Below are positions 17,791 through 27,575 of a stretch of 64,000 nt of DNA, piece after piece. The translations under genes and the position numbers were made by a program. The DNA comes from DSXH01 sp020724325 (GTDB taxonomy: Bacteria > Bacteroidota > Ignavibacteria > Ignavibacteriales > Melioribacteraceae). Within the stretch, counting starts at the first letter, position 1, and each line of letters opens with the position of its first letter. The stretch is taken from assembly GCA_040756515.1 (NCBI GenBank), contig JBFLYW010000003.1:1-64000 (forward strand). Reading direction: 5' to 3'. The notes beneath the pieces were generated by a model. The model worked only from the letters and a program-made list of their open reading frames with translations, did not search any database and was not told where the DNA came from.

Positions 17791-18987
17791 TCAGTTTAGC
17801 AAATCTTTATAAGTGGCTTCAAATTGATCTGTAATATTTTCCCATAAATAATTTAGTCTAACCATTTCTCTGCCGTTTTCAGACATCTGTTTGGAATAAT
17901 ACTTACCATTAAAATAATTAATTATTTTCTCTCTAAATTCAATTTCATTTTCGGCAATTATTAATTCCTTGCTGTCTTCAACTGGTATTCCTTCTTTACC
18001 AAGCGAAGTTGTAATTACATTAATGCCGGAAGCAAGCATTTCTAATATCTTAACCCTAATGCCGCTTCCAATTCTAAGAGGAACAACAGCAAGAGATTTT
18101 TCTATTACATCGTTCCAGATATCGCTTATAAATCCCTTTACAATAATATTGTCTTTAATATTATCAGGGAAATAAAAATTCTTTGTTATCCCGCTGCCGT
18201 AGAGGTAAAGTTTTGTTTCTTTAAATTCCTCAACAATAAAAGGAAAAACTTTGGTTAGAAACCATTTTAGACCATCATAGTTGGGATACCATTCTAATGA
18301 ACCAATATGTACAAGTGAAAAATTTTCTGTTTTTTCTTTTTTAATATCTAGTAGTTCTTTATCAATTCCAAGCGGAATAACGTTTGTTTTAGCCGATGGG
18401 TTAAATTTTAGTAATCTCTTCCGGTCTTCACTGCTCATCATTATACACTTATCAAATTTTCCGCAAAGAGCCGGTTCGTATTTAAGAAATTTTCTGTATT
18501 GCATATAAGCATATTTTTTTAGAAATGGATTCTGCTGGTTCTTATAATACCTTTCCATAATAGCAAGCTCAAAATTCTCTTCGCGCAGAACTACAGGGGA
18601 ATTAGTTATTCTTCTTATTACATCTACCGTCCAGCCCATATGAGCATTAGTAACATGAATAATATCATATTTTTTTGCTGCCAAATGTTTTGTTAGAAAG
18701 TTCTCGTACTCTTTTGTTTTATATTTACTGATGTTGTATGGAACACCGCTGAATAAGTTTTTTATTGCGCCGATTATACTGTTGCTGTTGAAAATATCGA
18801 TTACATAAATTTTGGCATGCTTGTTTATTTCAATAAGGTCCTTTTTGTAATCCTGGTTCTGACTATAGGCAATTATATCAATTTCATGTCCGCGCTGTGA
18901 AAGGTGCTTAATTACTCCCCACATACTTTTTTTATGTCCGTCGGCAGGAGGGTAAGGGACTTTAGGAAGTAACTGCAAAATTTTCAT
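17791..18987 (-). CDS. GT4-family glycosyltransferase
   Basis: A 398-aa GT-B enzyme. The N-terminal domain begins MKILQLLPKVPYPPADGHKKS, typical of sugar transferases of the WsaF/GT4 kind. The C-terminal nucleotide-sugar domain shows LVHIGSLEWYPNYDGLKWFL and GSGIRVKILEMLASGINVITT. I place the start at the ATG 18987, 1 bp past the preceding stop. A longer TTG start at 19017 would overlap the upstream gene and adds a non-homologous leader. Substrate unknown. Confidence 0.88.
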   Translation of the reverse strand: MKILQLLPKVPYPPADGHKKSMWGVIKHLSQRGHEIDIIAYSQNQDYKKDLIEINKHAKIYVIDIFNSNSIIGAIKNLFSGVPYNISKYKTKEYENFLTKHLAAKKYDIIHVTNAHMGWTVDVIRRITNSPVVLREENFELAIMERYYKNQQNPFLKKYAYMQYRKFLKYEPALCGKFDKCIMMSSEDRKRLLKFNPSAKTNVIPLGIDKELLDIKKEKTENFSLVHIGSLEWYPNYDGLKWFLTKVFPFIVEEFKETKLYLYGSGITKNFYFPDNIKDNIIVKGFISDIWNDVIEKSLAVVPLRIGSGIRVKILEMLASGINVITTSLGKEGIPVEDSKELIIAENEIEFREKIINYFNGKYYSKQMSENGREMVRLNYLWENITDQFEATYKDLLN

Positions 18988-18988
18988 G

Positions 18989-19939
18989 TTAATTAAATTT
19001 GTTAACTGGATAAACAAACATTTGTTTAAAAAAGTAATAACCTTTTAGTAATCTGTTCTTATTTAGTGTTATCATTCCGGAAATCGAAAAGATTATTCCT
19101 CTTAATAAGAGTCCAATCCAATGGAAAAAAATTGCAATAAAAAAATTAATACCGTAAAAGTGTTTCTGATAATACTGGATTTTTCCAATTGTTTGATTCT
19201 TGAATTTGAACCACAAATTCGTATCGGCAGTTGCACCGCCATGATGAATAATTGAGGTTATGGGGTAAAAAATTATTTTGCCTCCGCTATTTTTGAAACG
19301 CTTACACAGATCCGTCTCTTCAGAGTAAAAGAAAAATCTTTCGTCTAAGCCGTTTAACTTCCGGATTTCATCTGCCGGACAAAACATAAAAGCACCTCGA
19401 ATAACATCAGTTTCAATTGGCTCTTTTATATCATAATTATTCTGATAGTATTTATTAAAAAACTTAGATTCAGGAAACAACTTGTAAAGAAATAGATTCT
19501 CTGTTATTCCGTTCCATACCGATGGAAACAATACAACGCTTTCCTGTTTAGAGCCATCAGAATTTAACAGTTGAATACCAATTAATAATTTTTCTATTGA
19601 CTTTTCTGCATAATCGAAAACCGTTTTAATAGAATCCCGGGTAAACTTAGTATCATTGTTTAAAAAAAGAATATACTTTCCCTTTACATTCAATAGAGCT
19701 TTATTATTAGCAGCAGAAAAACCAATTTTCATTTTATTTTTAATGAGAATGATATCCGGATATTTACGAGTTACAGACTCAACCTCGCCGGTATCAGAAC
19801 CATTATCAACCACAATAATTTCATTGCTTGTATTAATGCACTGCGCATAAATAGAATTTAGACACTCATCTAGCAGATGAAACGCGTTATAGTTAACAAT
19901 AATAACAGAAACATCTATTTGCGGAGATAGCTGCTCCAT
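18989..19939 (-). CDS. GT2 glycosyltransferase (rhamnosyltransferase WbbL-like)
   Basis: A 316-aa GT2 protein with VSVIIVNYNAFHLLDECLNSI, VVDNGSDTGEV, LFLNNDTKF and the conserved GAFMFCPADEIRKLNGLDERFFFYSEETDLCKR block. It has a C-terminal hydrophobic anchor near residue 265. This arrangement is that of WbbL-like dTDP-rhamnosyl- or related transferases, and rfbB in the same locus would supply an intermediate for dTDP-deoxysugars. It overlaps the flippase gene by 25 bp at its 5' end. Confidence 0.88.
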   Translation of the reverse strand: MEQLSPQIDVSVIIVNYNAFHLLDECLNSIYAQCINTSNEIIVVDNGSDTGEVESVTRKYPDIILIKNKMKIGFSAANNKALLNVKGKYILFLNNDTKFTRDSIKTVFDYAEKSIEKLLIGIQLLNSDGSKQESVVLFPSVWNGITENLFLYKLFPESKFFNKYYQNNYDIKEPIETDVIRGAFMFCPADEIRKLNGLDERFFFYSEETDLCKRFKNSGGKIIFYPITSIIHHGGATADTNLWFKFKNQTIGKIQYYQKHFYGINFFIAIFFHWIGLLLRGIIFSISGMITLNKNRLLKGYYFFKQMFVYPVNKFN

Positions 19940-21357
19940 CGTTCCCTGTTAATTAATCGGAAAATCAAATCCCACTCCTCATTTTCAAAATAGTTAAAAA
20001 GCTTTAACGAATACAAAATTAATATGAACGATACTAAAAGGTAAATTAAAAGGGGCAGCATCGATAAGACGTACACCAATGCTGCAACAGATAGAGCCCA
20101 TATAAAAAATCTAAGGTTTATAAATGATAAAGTAAATTGATTTTTATTTAATGCCCAGAAGAGAAACATAAAGCCAAGAAATCCGGCTATTACTTTTGCA
20201 AATCCAACACCGGCATAAGAATAATGCGGAATTAGTAAAACATTAAGTATTGTATTAGAGACGACCAGAAGCAAAGAGTAAACTAAGTTTATTATTTGTT
20301 TGCTATGCGCAGTTAGAAGATCGAGAGTAAAGTAATTAAAAAACATAAACACAAGGGACCAGAAAATCATAGCAGAAGGCAGAGCGGCTGAACGGAATTT
20401 TATTCCGAACAGTAGAGTAACAATGTTTTCTGATCTGAAAGAAAAAATAACAGCAATAAGAAAAGAGATAAGAAAAAGAACTTTAAAAACCAGCGAGTTA
20501 ATTGCATCGGTTTTAATCCGGTCGTACAGGTTTTTTACGAGGAAAGGGAATACAGTAGTTACAACAACATTTGGAATAATGTTTAGCGGCATAGTTAGCC
20601 GTGCGGCAACAGAATAAATTCCAGCAGAGTATTCGCCTTTATAGTAAGTAAGTAGAACAATATCAAACTGCTGATATACAATTGCCAGTAATACAAATCC
20701 TGCCAGCGGATATGCTTCTTTAAGCAGCCACTTTGCTTTGTAAAAAGTAATAAAGGGTTTGAAATCGAATTTTTTTTCGAGAAATACAAATTGAATTACA
20801 AATCCAGGTAAGGTTGACAAAACGTATGAAAGAACGAAATAATATAACCCGCCTTTTACTAAAGGCATAACCGCAACCAGTATAAGAAATAATAAACTAT
20901 CCAGTATTGTAAGAGTCATTGGGTAATGCATCTTAAGATGAACTTTAAAAGGCGTGGCAATAAGTTCTCTAAAATTAGCCATTCTAGTAGAAAGGATAAT
21001 GCTAACAAATAAAATATTGGAAAGAATTATTTCTTTTAATGTAAAATCAAGAAAGAAAACAGTGATATTATAGATTGTTACTAAACCTAAAAAGATTACG
21101 AGTCGAATTGAAATAGCGCTATTTAAAAGCTTGTTGCTATCTAAATATTTTGAATACTCCCGGAAAATAATAGGTCCTAAGCCAAAATCGATTACCTTAG
21201 AAAGAATACCAACGATAGCAACAAGAAAACCGAATGTGCCAAAATCATGAACAGTTAAATACCTTGCAGCAAGAACAAATGAAATAAAATTTAACGCCAG
21301 GGATAAGCATTGTCCAACCGAAAGCGAAAAGATATTTTTAGTGATTTTTTGGATTAT
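19915..21357 (-). CDS. Polysaccharide flippase (Wzx-type), start codon uncertain
   Basis: The first ATG in this frame (20982) gives 355 aa, which lacks the N-terminal helices of this family. The frame stays open for 131 more codons to a stop at 21376-21378 and encodes a typical flippase N-terminus (KNIFSLSVGQCLSLALNF, ARYLTVHDFGTFGFLVAIVG, DFGLGPIIFREYSKYL). No ATG, GTG or TTG occurs in those codons. I give ATA at 21357 as a provisional start because it follows a purine-rich AAGAGGCAGGGG and yields 480 aa, the usual length. ATC, CTG or a sequence error are alternatives. Confidence 0.75.
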   Translation of the reverse strand: MIQKITKNIFSLSVGQCLSLALNFISFVLAARYLTVHDFGTFGFLVAIVGILSKVIDFGLGPIIFREYSKYLDSNKLLNSAISIRLVIFLGLVTIYNITVFFLDFTLKEIILSNILFVSIILSTRMANFRELIATPFKVHLKMHYPMTLTILDSLLFLILVAVMPLVKGGLYYFVLSYVLSTLPGFVIQFVFLEKKFDFKPFITFYKAKWLLKEAYPLAGFVLLAIVYQQFDIVLLTYYKGEYSAGIYSVAARLTMPLNIIPNVVVTTVFPFLVKNLYDRIKTDAINSLVFKVLFLISFLIAVIFSFRSENIVTLLFGIKFRSAALPSAMIFWSLVFMFFNYFTLDLLTAHSKQIINLVYSLLLVVSNTILNVLLIPHYSYAGVGFAKVIAGFLGFMFLFWALNKNQFTLSFINLRFFIWALSVAALVYVLSMLPLLIYLLVSFILILYSLKLFNYFENEEWDLIFRLINRERWSSYLRK

Positions 21358-21399
21358 TGGCCCCTGCCTCTTAAATCAATTTTATTAACAAATACTATA

Positions 21400-22536
21400 C
21401 TAATCATTCAATAAAGACTTGTATAAATTTTCATAACTCAAAGTCATTTTTTCCAAGGCAAACTTGTTTTTAATACTAATATTAGAGTCAACAATGAGTG
21501 ACCGGTTATTTTTTATATCAATAAGTTTTCGTAAAAAATCTTCCGGATCATTTAAATTGAACAGCTGAGGAGATTTAATTCCAACTATTTCAGAATTACC
21601 TCCTACATTACTAGCGAGAATTGGAATTCCAGCAAAGATTGCCTCAATTAAACTTATTGAGAGTCCTTCATAACGAGATGGTAAGACAAACAAATCGAAA
21701 GCTTTTATATATCTAAATGAGTCCTTTATTGCACCTAAGAAGAAAAAATATTTATCGATGCTAAGCAATTTTATTTTCCTACTCAAAATTTCCCTATCCG
21801 GTCCATCGCCTATTATTATTACCCTTGCATTTGGAATTTTCTTATTAATATCAGAAAAGTTATCAATTAAAAAATCGTAATTTTTTTGATACGATAGCCT
21901 TCCCGTAGAGCCCAAGAGAAAAGTCTCCATAAAATCAACTTTACATAAATCAGAAAAATATTCTCTAGCTTCTTTGGCTGAGATGAAGTTCATATTACCT
22001 GAATCTAATCCATTCATAATTACTTTAGCATCTTTAGTTATTCCAGCATCTTGCATTTCTGTAAAATTAGATTGACTAACAAAAACGGACTCATCAATAA
22101 TTTTCAGAAATATTTTGTAATAGGTTTTTGTAAGGTATTTCAAGAAAAAATTGGTTTGATAATTTTTATCGAGTAGCGACAGTCCGTGGAATGTAAATAC
22201 TATTTTAGGACGTTTCACAAAAAAATAAGATGAAAGCGCACCAATTAAAGTGTTAGAACTATTCAAATGAATTATATCATAATTATTTTTTTTTAGGAGA
22301 CGATAAAGATCAAATATAAAATAAAGTGCTTTTGGGATATTGAAATTTCTTTTCAATGAATTAAGGTAGTGATAAATAATTCCATTATTTTCAAGCTCAG
22401 TAAACAGATAATTACCATCGCCGGCCGCAACTTCTACCTGGTGCCCCATATTTTTTAATGATCTTGCAAGGTTTAAAATAAAAACTTGTGCTCCGCCAAT
22501 TTCAGATTTTGTTATGACTAAGAGTATTTTCATCAA
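21400..22536 (-). CDS. GT4-family glycosyltransferase
   Basis: A 378-aa GT-B enzyme. The N-terminal part shows KSEIGGAQVFILNLARSLKNMGHQVEV. The C-terminal part shows LGSTGRLSYQKNYDFLIDNF, IIGDGPDREILSRKI and the EX7E motif FVLPSRYEGLSISLIEAIFAGIPILASNVGG. It transfers a sugar from a nucleotide donor to a lipid-linked glycan at the cytoplasmic face, with retention. Acceptor and sugar are unknown. A 167-bp gap with an inverted repeat separates it from the next upstream gene. Confidence 0.92.
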   Translation of the reverse strand: MMKILLVITKSEIGGAQVFILNLARSLKNMGHQVEVAAGDGNYLFTELENNGIIYHYLNSLKRNFNIPKALYFIFDLYRLLKKNNYDIIHLNSSNTLIGALSSYFFVKRPKIVFTFHGLSLLDKNYQTNFFLKYLTKTYYKIFLKIIDESVFVSQSNFTEMQDAGITKDAKVIMNGLDSGNMNFISAKEAREYFSDLCKVDFMETFLLGSTGRLSYQKNYDFLIDNFSDINKKIPNARVIIIGDGPDREILSRKIKLLSIDKYFFFLGAIKDSFRYIKAFDLFVLPSRYEGLSISLIEAIFAGIPILASNVGGNSEIVGIKSPQLFNLNDPEDFLRKLIDIKNNRSLIVDSNISIKNKFALEKMTLSYENLYKSLLND

Positions 22537-22608
22537 AGTGATTTGTTAACCTCAAAATAGTAGCTTACTTACACAGGTTGACTGCTAGATATTATTTTGT
22601 ATTATCTT

Positions 22609-22668
22609 GCCACGAATTTCACAAATTATATTATAATTATATTCGTGATAATTAGTGAAATTGGTGGC
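22609..22668. repeat. Imperfect inverted repeat between glycosyltransferase genes
   Basis: GCCACGAATTTCACAAAT (22609-22626) pairs with ATTAGTGAAATTGGTGGC (22651-22668), 16 of 18 positions complementary, around an AT-rich loop. It lies in the only intergenic gap of any size within the 17.8-31.6 kb glycan genes, 18 bp outside nothing recognisable. It may be a dispersed repeat or a transcription-stop hairpin. Confidence 0.7.
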
Positions 22669-22703
22669 TACAATGCCCTTTGATTAATAGGCAACAACTT
22701 GAG

Positions 22704-23819
22704 TTACTTAAATACATTAAAAATATCTATTAATTTTTTAGTACTCGATTCTAAGTTGAATTTTTTTGCTTGTTCTAAAGCGTTTCTTTTCATCGCAGAA
22801 TAAAAATCTTCATCATTTTCTAGTTTTAGTATTTCATTTACAAACGAATCATGGTCATCAGGGTCCAGAAGAATTCCCCCATTTCCAACAACTTCTAACA
22901 TAGCAGAAGTGTTAGAAGAAAGAACAGGAATTCCACAATTCATAGCTTCTAAAGGCGGGATGCCAAATCCTTCATAATATGATGGAAAAATAAAAGCAAA
23001 TGAACTTTTGTAAATCGAGGCTAGATCTATATCATCAATAAAACTAATGTATCTAATAAAATTTTCCCGCTTTTTAATTTCTGGTAAAATCATCGAAGCA
23101 TAGTAACCGGATTTTCCTACTAAAACTAATTCTAATTTACTTCCTTTTTCTTTTAATTTATCCATCACCTTCAAAATTCCAAAGATGTTTTTTCTTTTTT
23201 CAATTACACCTACAAAAAGTAAATATTTCCTTGGCAGCCCGTACTTAAATACCAGCTTACTTTTTTCATCCTCACTTACTCTTTCGGAATTAAAAATAGA
23301 AGAAACTGTGTTTGGAATTACAAATATTTTTTCATTGTGTATATGAAAATGTTTAGTAATATCTTTTTTCGATAATTCAGAAACCGTGACAATTGCATCT
23401 GAATTATTTAACGATATTGGTAAAAAAAAATCTAAATATAAACGATAGAAGAAAGGATAATATTCAGGGTATATTTTGTAAATAGAATCGTGTACAACCG
23501 ATACAAATTTAACACCTTTTATTTTATTTATAGGTGTTAAAACGTTTGGTGAAAAAAGTATATCAATTCTATGCTCTTTTATAAGCGACGGAATATTATA
23601 ATTTAACCAAAATGGAGAATATAGTTTGTAAGGAAGTATAGAGCTTTTATAATTAATTATTTTGTAGAAACTTCTGTTAGAGTCTGGGGCAGAATTTGTG
23701 ATTAATAAATAGTTATTAATATTATCGCATTGCGGTAATACCTTTAAAATATTAAGCAAATATCTGCTCGTACCTGTTATTTTTCTATCTAATACTCTTC
23801 CATCAATTAGTATCTTCAT
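22704..23819 (-). CDS. GT4-family glycosyltransferase (mannosyltransferase-like)
   Basis: A 371-aa GT-B enzyme. The N-terminus MKILIDGRVLDRKITGTSRYLLNIL and the blocks LLFVGVIEKRKNIFGILKVM and FIFPSYYEGFGIPPLEAMNCGIPVLSSNTSAMLEVVG place it near GT4 mannosyl/rhamnosyltransferases of the WbaZ/MtfB kind. I use the ATG at 23819, which aligns with the family start. A TTG 18 bases further out gives an extra six residues. Substrate unknown. Confidence 0.92.
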   Translation of the reverse strand: MKILIDGRVLDRKITGTSRYLLNILKVLPQCDNINNYLLITNSAPDSNRSFYKIINYKSSILPYKLYSPFWLNYNIPSLIKEHRIDILFSPNVLTPINKIKGVKFVSVVHDSIYKIYPEYYPFFYRLYLDFFLPISLNNSDAIVTVSELSKKDITKHFHIHNEKIFVIPNTVSSIFNSERVSEDEKSKLVFKYGLPRKYLLFVGVIEKRKNIFGILKVMDKLKEKGSKLELVLVGKSGYYASMILPEIKKRENFIRYISFIDDIDLASIYKSSFAFIFPSYYEGFGIPPLEAMNCGIPVLSSNTSAMLEVVGNGGILLDPDDHDSFVNEILKLENDEDFYSAMKRNALEQAKKFNLESSTKKLIDIFNVFK

Positions 23820-23845
23820 TAAAAAGACCAGTCCCAAAAATTTTA

Positions 23846-25021
23846 TTAATTTTTAAGTAGAGCTTTATTATATACTTCCATTAGTTGAGTATAATGTACG
23901 TCTGGCGAAAATTTTTCATTTGCAAATTTAAAGGCATTTTTAGAATAATGGAAATATTGTTCATTTCCCATTCGAAGACAAGTATTTATAATTTCAGCAA
24001 GCTCATCAATATTTTTTCTCTTAAAAGTAAAACCGGTAATACCATTAATTATAAGTTCACTTAATGCTCCTAGATTAGTACCTATTACTGGTTTTCCAAA
24101 AGAATAGGATTCTACTGTAGTTAAAGAGTTTGTTTCATAACATTCAGATGGAACAATAGTGAAGTAGGCGTCTTTAATAATCTGTTCCAATTCTTTTCCA
24201 AATTTAAATCCAATTAACTCAACATTATGGGTTTTATTATTCGAAATAACTTCCTTTAATTCTCCTTCACCAACAATTTTAAGGGTTGCACTTGGGAGCC
24301 TACGAAATGTCTCTAGAAGGGTTAATAATCCTTTTTCTACAGCAAGTCTGCCAAAAGATAAAAAATAATTCCCTTTGTTTTCACTATAAGAAAAGCGGTT
24401 TGTAAAATTATAAATAAGATTCGACTTTGAAATAAGATAAGGGTAAACCTCTAAAAATTTCTTAAGCTCAAAATCACTCACAAAGATGAACTCATCAATT
24501 ATCTTATGAAATGGGAAAAATATATTCCTGAAATAACCTTCGCTCGATAATAATATACTATTCAGCAGTCCTTTAGTAGAGCACCTATCTACTACGCAAT
24601 TATAAAATTTTCCACCTTTACATTTTTCGCATAACTCATTCTTTCTAGCATTATAGAAATTACTAGTAGGGCATAATAACTTATAGTCATGAATTGTGGC
24701 AACAATAGGAATTTTATTCCTTTTTAACACAGGTAAAATCGAAAAAGTTATACTTCCAATAATATTATGAAAATGGGCAATGTCTGGTTTTTCTAATAAA
24801 ATAATTTGCTCTATTTTTTTTTTTGCCTCAATTGAATATGCCCGGGAAACTAAACTTTTAGATTTCTCAATTGAATAATCAGTCACAATATTTTTTTCAT
24901 TAATTCTTGAACTAAAGGAAACTACTTGATTACCATACCGTTCAAGGAGTTCAATACTATTTTGAAATAAAACTTCCGCACCTCCTAATCTAGGAAAATT
25001 ATTTATTTGTAATATTTTCAT
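23846..25021 (-). CDS. GT4-family glycosyltransferase
   Basis: A 391-aa GT-B enzyme starting MKILQINNFPRLGGAEVLFQNS. Cysteines cluster in CPTSNFYNARKNELCEKCKGGKFYNCVVDRC (residues about 115-145), a zinc-like pattern seen in some GT4 enzymes of this type. The donor domain shows YFLSFGRLAVEKGLLTLLETF, LKIVGEGELKEVI and IVPSECYETNSLTTVESYSFGKPVIGTNLGALSEL. It ends 26 bp upstream of the next gene. Substrate unknown. Confidence 0.92.
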   Translation of the reverse strand: MKILQINNFPRLGGAEVLFQNSIELLERYGNQVVSFSSRINEKNIVTDYSIEKSKSLVSRAYSIEAKKKIEQIILLEKPDIAHFHNIIGSITFSILPVLKRNKIPIVATIHDYKLLCPTSNFYNARKNELCEKCKGGKFYNCVVDRCSTKGLLNSILLSSEGYFRNIFFPFHKIIDEFIFVSDFELKKFLEVYPYLISKSNLIYNFTNRFSYSENKGNYFLSFGRLAVEKGLLTLLETFRRLPSATLKIVGEGELKEVISNNKTHNVELIGFKFGKELEQIIKDAYFTIVPSECYETNSLTTVESYSFGKPVIGTNLGALSELIINGITGFTFKRKNIDELAEIINTCLRMGNEQYFHYSKNAFKFANEKFSPDVHYTQLMEVYNKALLKN

Positions 25022-25092
25022 AAAATATTAAAAGTGAATAATCTCATTTTTATCTGCAAATAATTTTTTGTGTTAATCAGACAATCGGCAAT

Positions 25093-26100
25093 TTAATTTA
25101 TTTTTGTTATTATTTTTTCTTTTAACAATTTTATTCTTGCAGAATCTTTTCGTTTTAAAAGTTTATTTGAATAATATAACGCTTTTCCATATTCTCCTAG
25201 GCGCATACAAATTAATATATAAACGTAGTATACGAATTCATGAGTAAACTGATGTTTATTAGGTAAAACAATATTTTTAATAATATTTAATCCTCTTAAG
25301 ATTGGGATGGGTAAAACGACTTTACAAGTAAACATTTTTTTAATTACCCATAAATTTTTTTCATCTATTGTATTTATATAATGGCAAATAAAATTACTAG
25401 TCATATTTGTTTTTTCGATTTCAAGATATTTTAAGTTATTTAATGATCGGTTAGTTCTTTTTTTATCAACATAAAAAGTTCCTAATACACTTTGTAAATA
25501 TCTTATTGAATATTTTTTCTGAATTTTCAGAACAAATTTATGATCTCCACATATTTCTAGATTTTCATCAAACCAAATATTATCTTCAAAGTGTAAGGAA
25601 CTTCTCCACATGGGCTGAGATAAAACAACACACCTATCCAACTGAACAAAATAATCGAATTGTGGTATTATCCATTTCTTTTTTGTTTTTATTTCATTAA
25701 ACTTTTCATTTGGGATATTAGAAATGTACTGGTTGGCATAAACCAAAGCAATATTATTATCTTTTTCAAGAACATTTACAAGTACCTCAAATGCATCCAT
25801 TTTTAATCTATCATCAGCGTTGGCATTGGTAATATATTTACCTTTAGAAATTTTTATCCCCCTATTCCAAGCTTTATAAATTGTTTCTCTCTCTTCGGTT
25901 CTTAGGTAAATAATATTTGGATAAGCAACTGTGTACTCTTGAATTATTTCTTCTTCATTTTCTTTGGAATCACTATTAACAATAATGATTTCCAGATTAT
26001 CTACTATTGTTTGATTAAGAAGATCTTCAATTTTTCCTCTGATGAACCGCTCTGAATTATAAACGGAAACAATGGCAGATACTAACGGTTGCTTTCTCAT
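25093..26100 (-). CDS. GT2-family glycosyltransferase
   Basis: A 335-aa GT-A enzyme (QPLVSAIVSVYNSERFIRGKIEDLLNQ, LEIIIVNSDSKENEEEI, AWNRGIKISKGKYITNANADDRLKMDAFEVL). The NADD replaces the usual DxD and is common in this subfamily. A C-terminal helical part without obvious membrane spans follows. I choose ATG 26100, which begins 4 bp after the flippase stop. The longer TTG start at 26136 would overlap that gene. Confidence 0.88.
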   Translation of the reverse strand: MRKQPLVSAIVSVYNSERFIRGKIEDLLNQTIVDNLEIIIVNSDSKENEEEIIQEYTVAYPNIIYLRTEERETIYKAWNRGIKISKGKYITNANADDRLKMDAFEVLVNVLEKDNNIALVYANQYISNIPNEKFNEIKTKKKWIIPQFDYFVQLDRCVVLSQPMWRSSLHFEDNIWFDENLEICGDHKFVLKIQKKYSIRYLQSVLGTFYVDKKRTNRSLNNLKYLEIEKTNMTSNFICHYINTIDEKNLWVIKKMFTCKVVLPIPILRGLNIIKNIVLPNKHQFTHEFVYYVYILICMRLGEYGKALYYSNKLLKRKDSARIKLLKEKIITKIN

Positions 26101-26104
26101 TTGA

Positions 26105-27574
26105 TTATCTAAATAATGGGAATATATTTTTAACAAATTCTTTAATTTGATTTAGAAACATCAGTAATGATAAGATACTTACAAAAGCAAAAATATAATT
26201 ATAATCGATTGGCCATGAATTATATAATAAAATCAAAGCGATAAAAATTAATACCAGTAAAATAATTAGTTTATAAAGATTCGATCTTTTAATGAAACAC
26301 AAAAAATCCATATACCAATTCTTATTTAAGTAATGAAGCATTATTAAATTTCCAAGAACTACAGAAAAAAAATACCCTAACAATCCTAAAATGCTGTTAA
26401 AGAAATAAAACCCCATAAACGTACCAATAGTCATCATAATTAAATTACTGATTTGAACGAAAGTAAGAATTCGTAACCGACCGACCCCAATAAAAAAATT
26501 ATAAATAGAGAATCCAAAATTATTTACTGCTTCCGGTAATACTAATATTAAGTATATTATTATTGTTTCTTTCATCCCAAATATTAAATTCATCGTTAAA
26601 ATAATTGGTAATAACAATATTCCTATTGTCATACCAGAGTATATAATTCCGTATTGGGAATATTCTGTTAATTTATACTTAATAAAGTTCTGGATTTCCT
26701 CGGATGATTTTAGTGAACTTGATTTGGGTAATATTATTTTAAATGTATTAAAAAAAAGTCCGGAAATGGAAGTGGCAAATTTTCGGGCTACTTCGTATGC
26801 GGGTACTATATTAACATTTGAATAATTTCCAATAATATACTTTACTAAAGGATCGATCATTGAATAAGATAAATTCATCAGCTGTATTGCAAAACTAAAG
26901 CGAAATAATTTTCCTGTTTCCACCCATTCAAAATAACCCCAGCTTATTTTATAAATACGAAGATACTTTTTATAATATAAATAATGAAAGCAAAGAATGG
27001 ATAGTGATGAAATTAGATATAAATATGATAAGTAGTATATACTTAGATTGTAGAAAGAAATTAGGACCACGCCAATAAAAATTAAAATATTCTGAAAAAT
27101 TGTAACAATGCTAGATAAATAAAATAGAGAGAGTCCTTCTAAAATTGATTTAAAAAATACTGCCAAATATTGTAGAATAAATGATAGTCCAAGAATGAGG
27201 AAAACATTTTTAAAAACCGCTAAATATACTTGATTTACTAATTTCGTGTTGTTAAAATAAAATGAAAATGCAACAGTCAAACCAAGAAAAAAAATTATTA
27301 TTGCTAAAGAGAGATAAATAAAAAAAAATGATGATAATATTTTATTCATTTTAATATTATCATTTTTGTATTGAGCAACATGTTTTACTGTAGTTAAACC
27401 GAAACCTAAATCTATGGAAGCTCCAAAACCCCAAATAGATGATAAAATAATCCAGATCCCATATTTTTCACTTCCGAAATGGGTTAGGTTTATTTTAATA
27501 ATCAATAAAAACAATATTATTGTAATAACATACTGAACGCTTAACCAAAATGAGTTTACTCTATCTGATGACAT
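26105..27574 (-). CDS. Polysaccharide flippase/transporter (MOP superfamily)
   Basis: A 489-aa polytopic membrane protein with about 12-14 helices. The N-terminal part SFWLSVQYVITIILFLLIIKINLTHFGSEKYGIWIILSSIWGFGASIDLGFGLTTVKHVAQ is the usual O-antigen/teichoic acid flippase pattern. It is the third such gene here, so the locus either builds more than one glycan or has acquired modules. It is very rich in A and T, like its neighbours. The gap to the ligase gene is 1 bp. Confidence 0.88.
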   Translation of the reverse strand: MSSDRVNSFWLSVQYVITIILFLLIIKINLTHFGSEKYGIWIILSSIWGFGASIDLGFGLTTVKHVAQYKNDNIKMNKILSSFFFIYLSLAIIIFFLGLTVAFSFYFNNTKLVNQVYLAVFKNVFLILGLSFILQYLAVFFKSILEGLSLFYLSSIVTIFQNILIFIGVVLISFYNLSIYYLSYLYLISSLSILCFHYLYYKKYLRIYKISWGYFEWVETGKLFRFSFAIQLMNLSYSMIDPLVKYIIGNYSNVNIVPAYEVARKFATSISGLFFNTFKIILPKSSSLKSSEEIQNFIKYKLTEYSQYGIIYSGMTIGILLLPIILTMNLIFGMKETIIIYLILVLPEAVNNFGFSIYNFFIGVGRLRILTFVQISNLIMMTIGTFMGFYFFNSILGLLGYFFSVVLGNLIMLHYLNKNWYMDFLCFIKRSNLYKLIILLVLIFIALILLYNSWPIDYNYIFAFVSILSLLMFLNQIKEFVKNIFPLFR

Positions 27575-27575
27575 A

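Noticed and set aside
22609..22668. Intrinsic terminator for the glycosyltransferase genes
   Set aside because: The stem is followed by no T-tract in either direction, so it is listed only as an inverted repeat.
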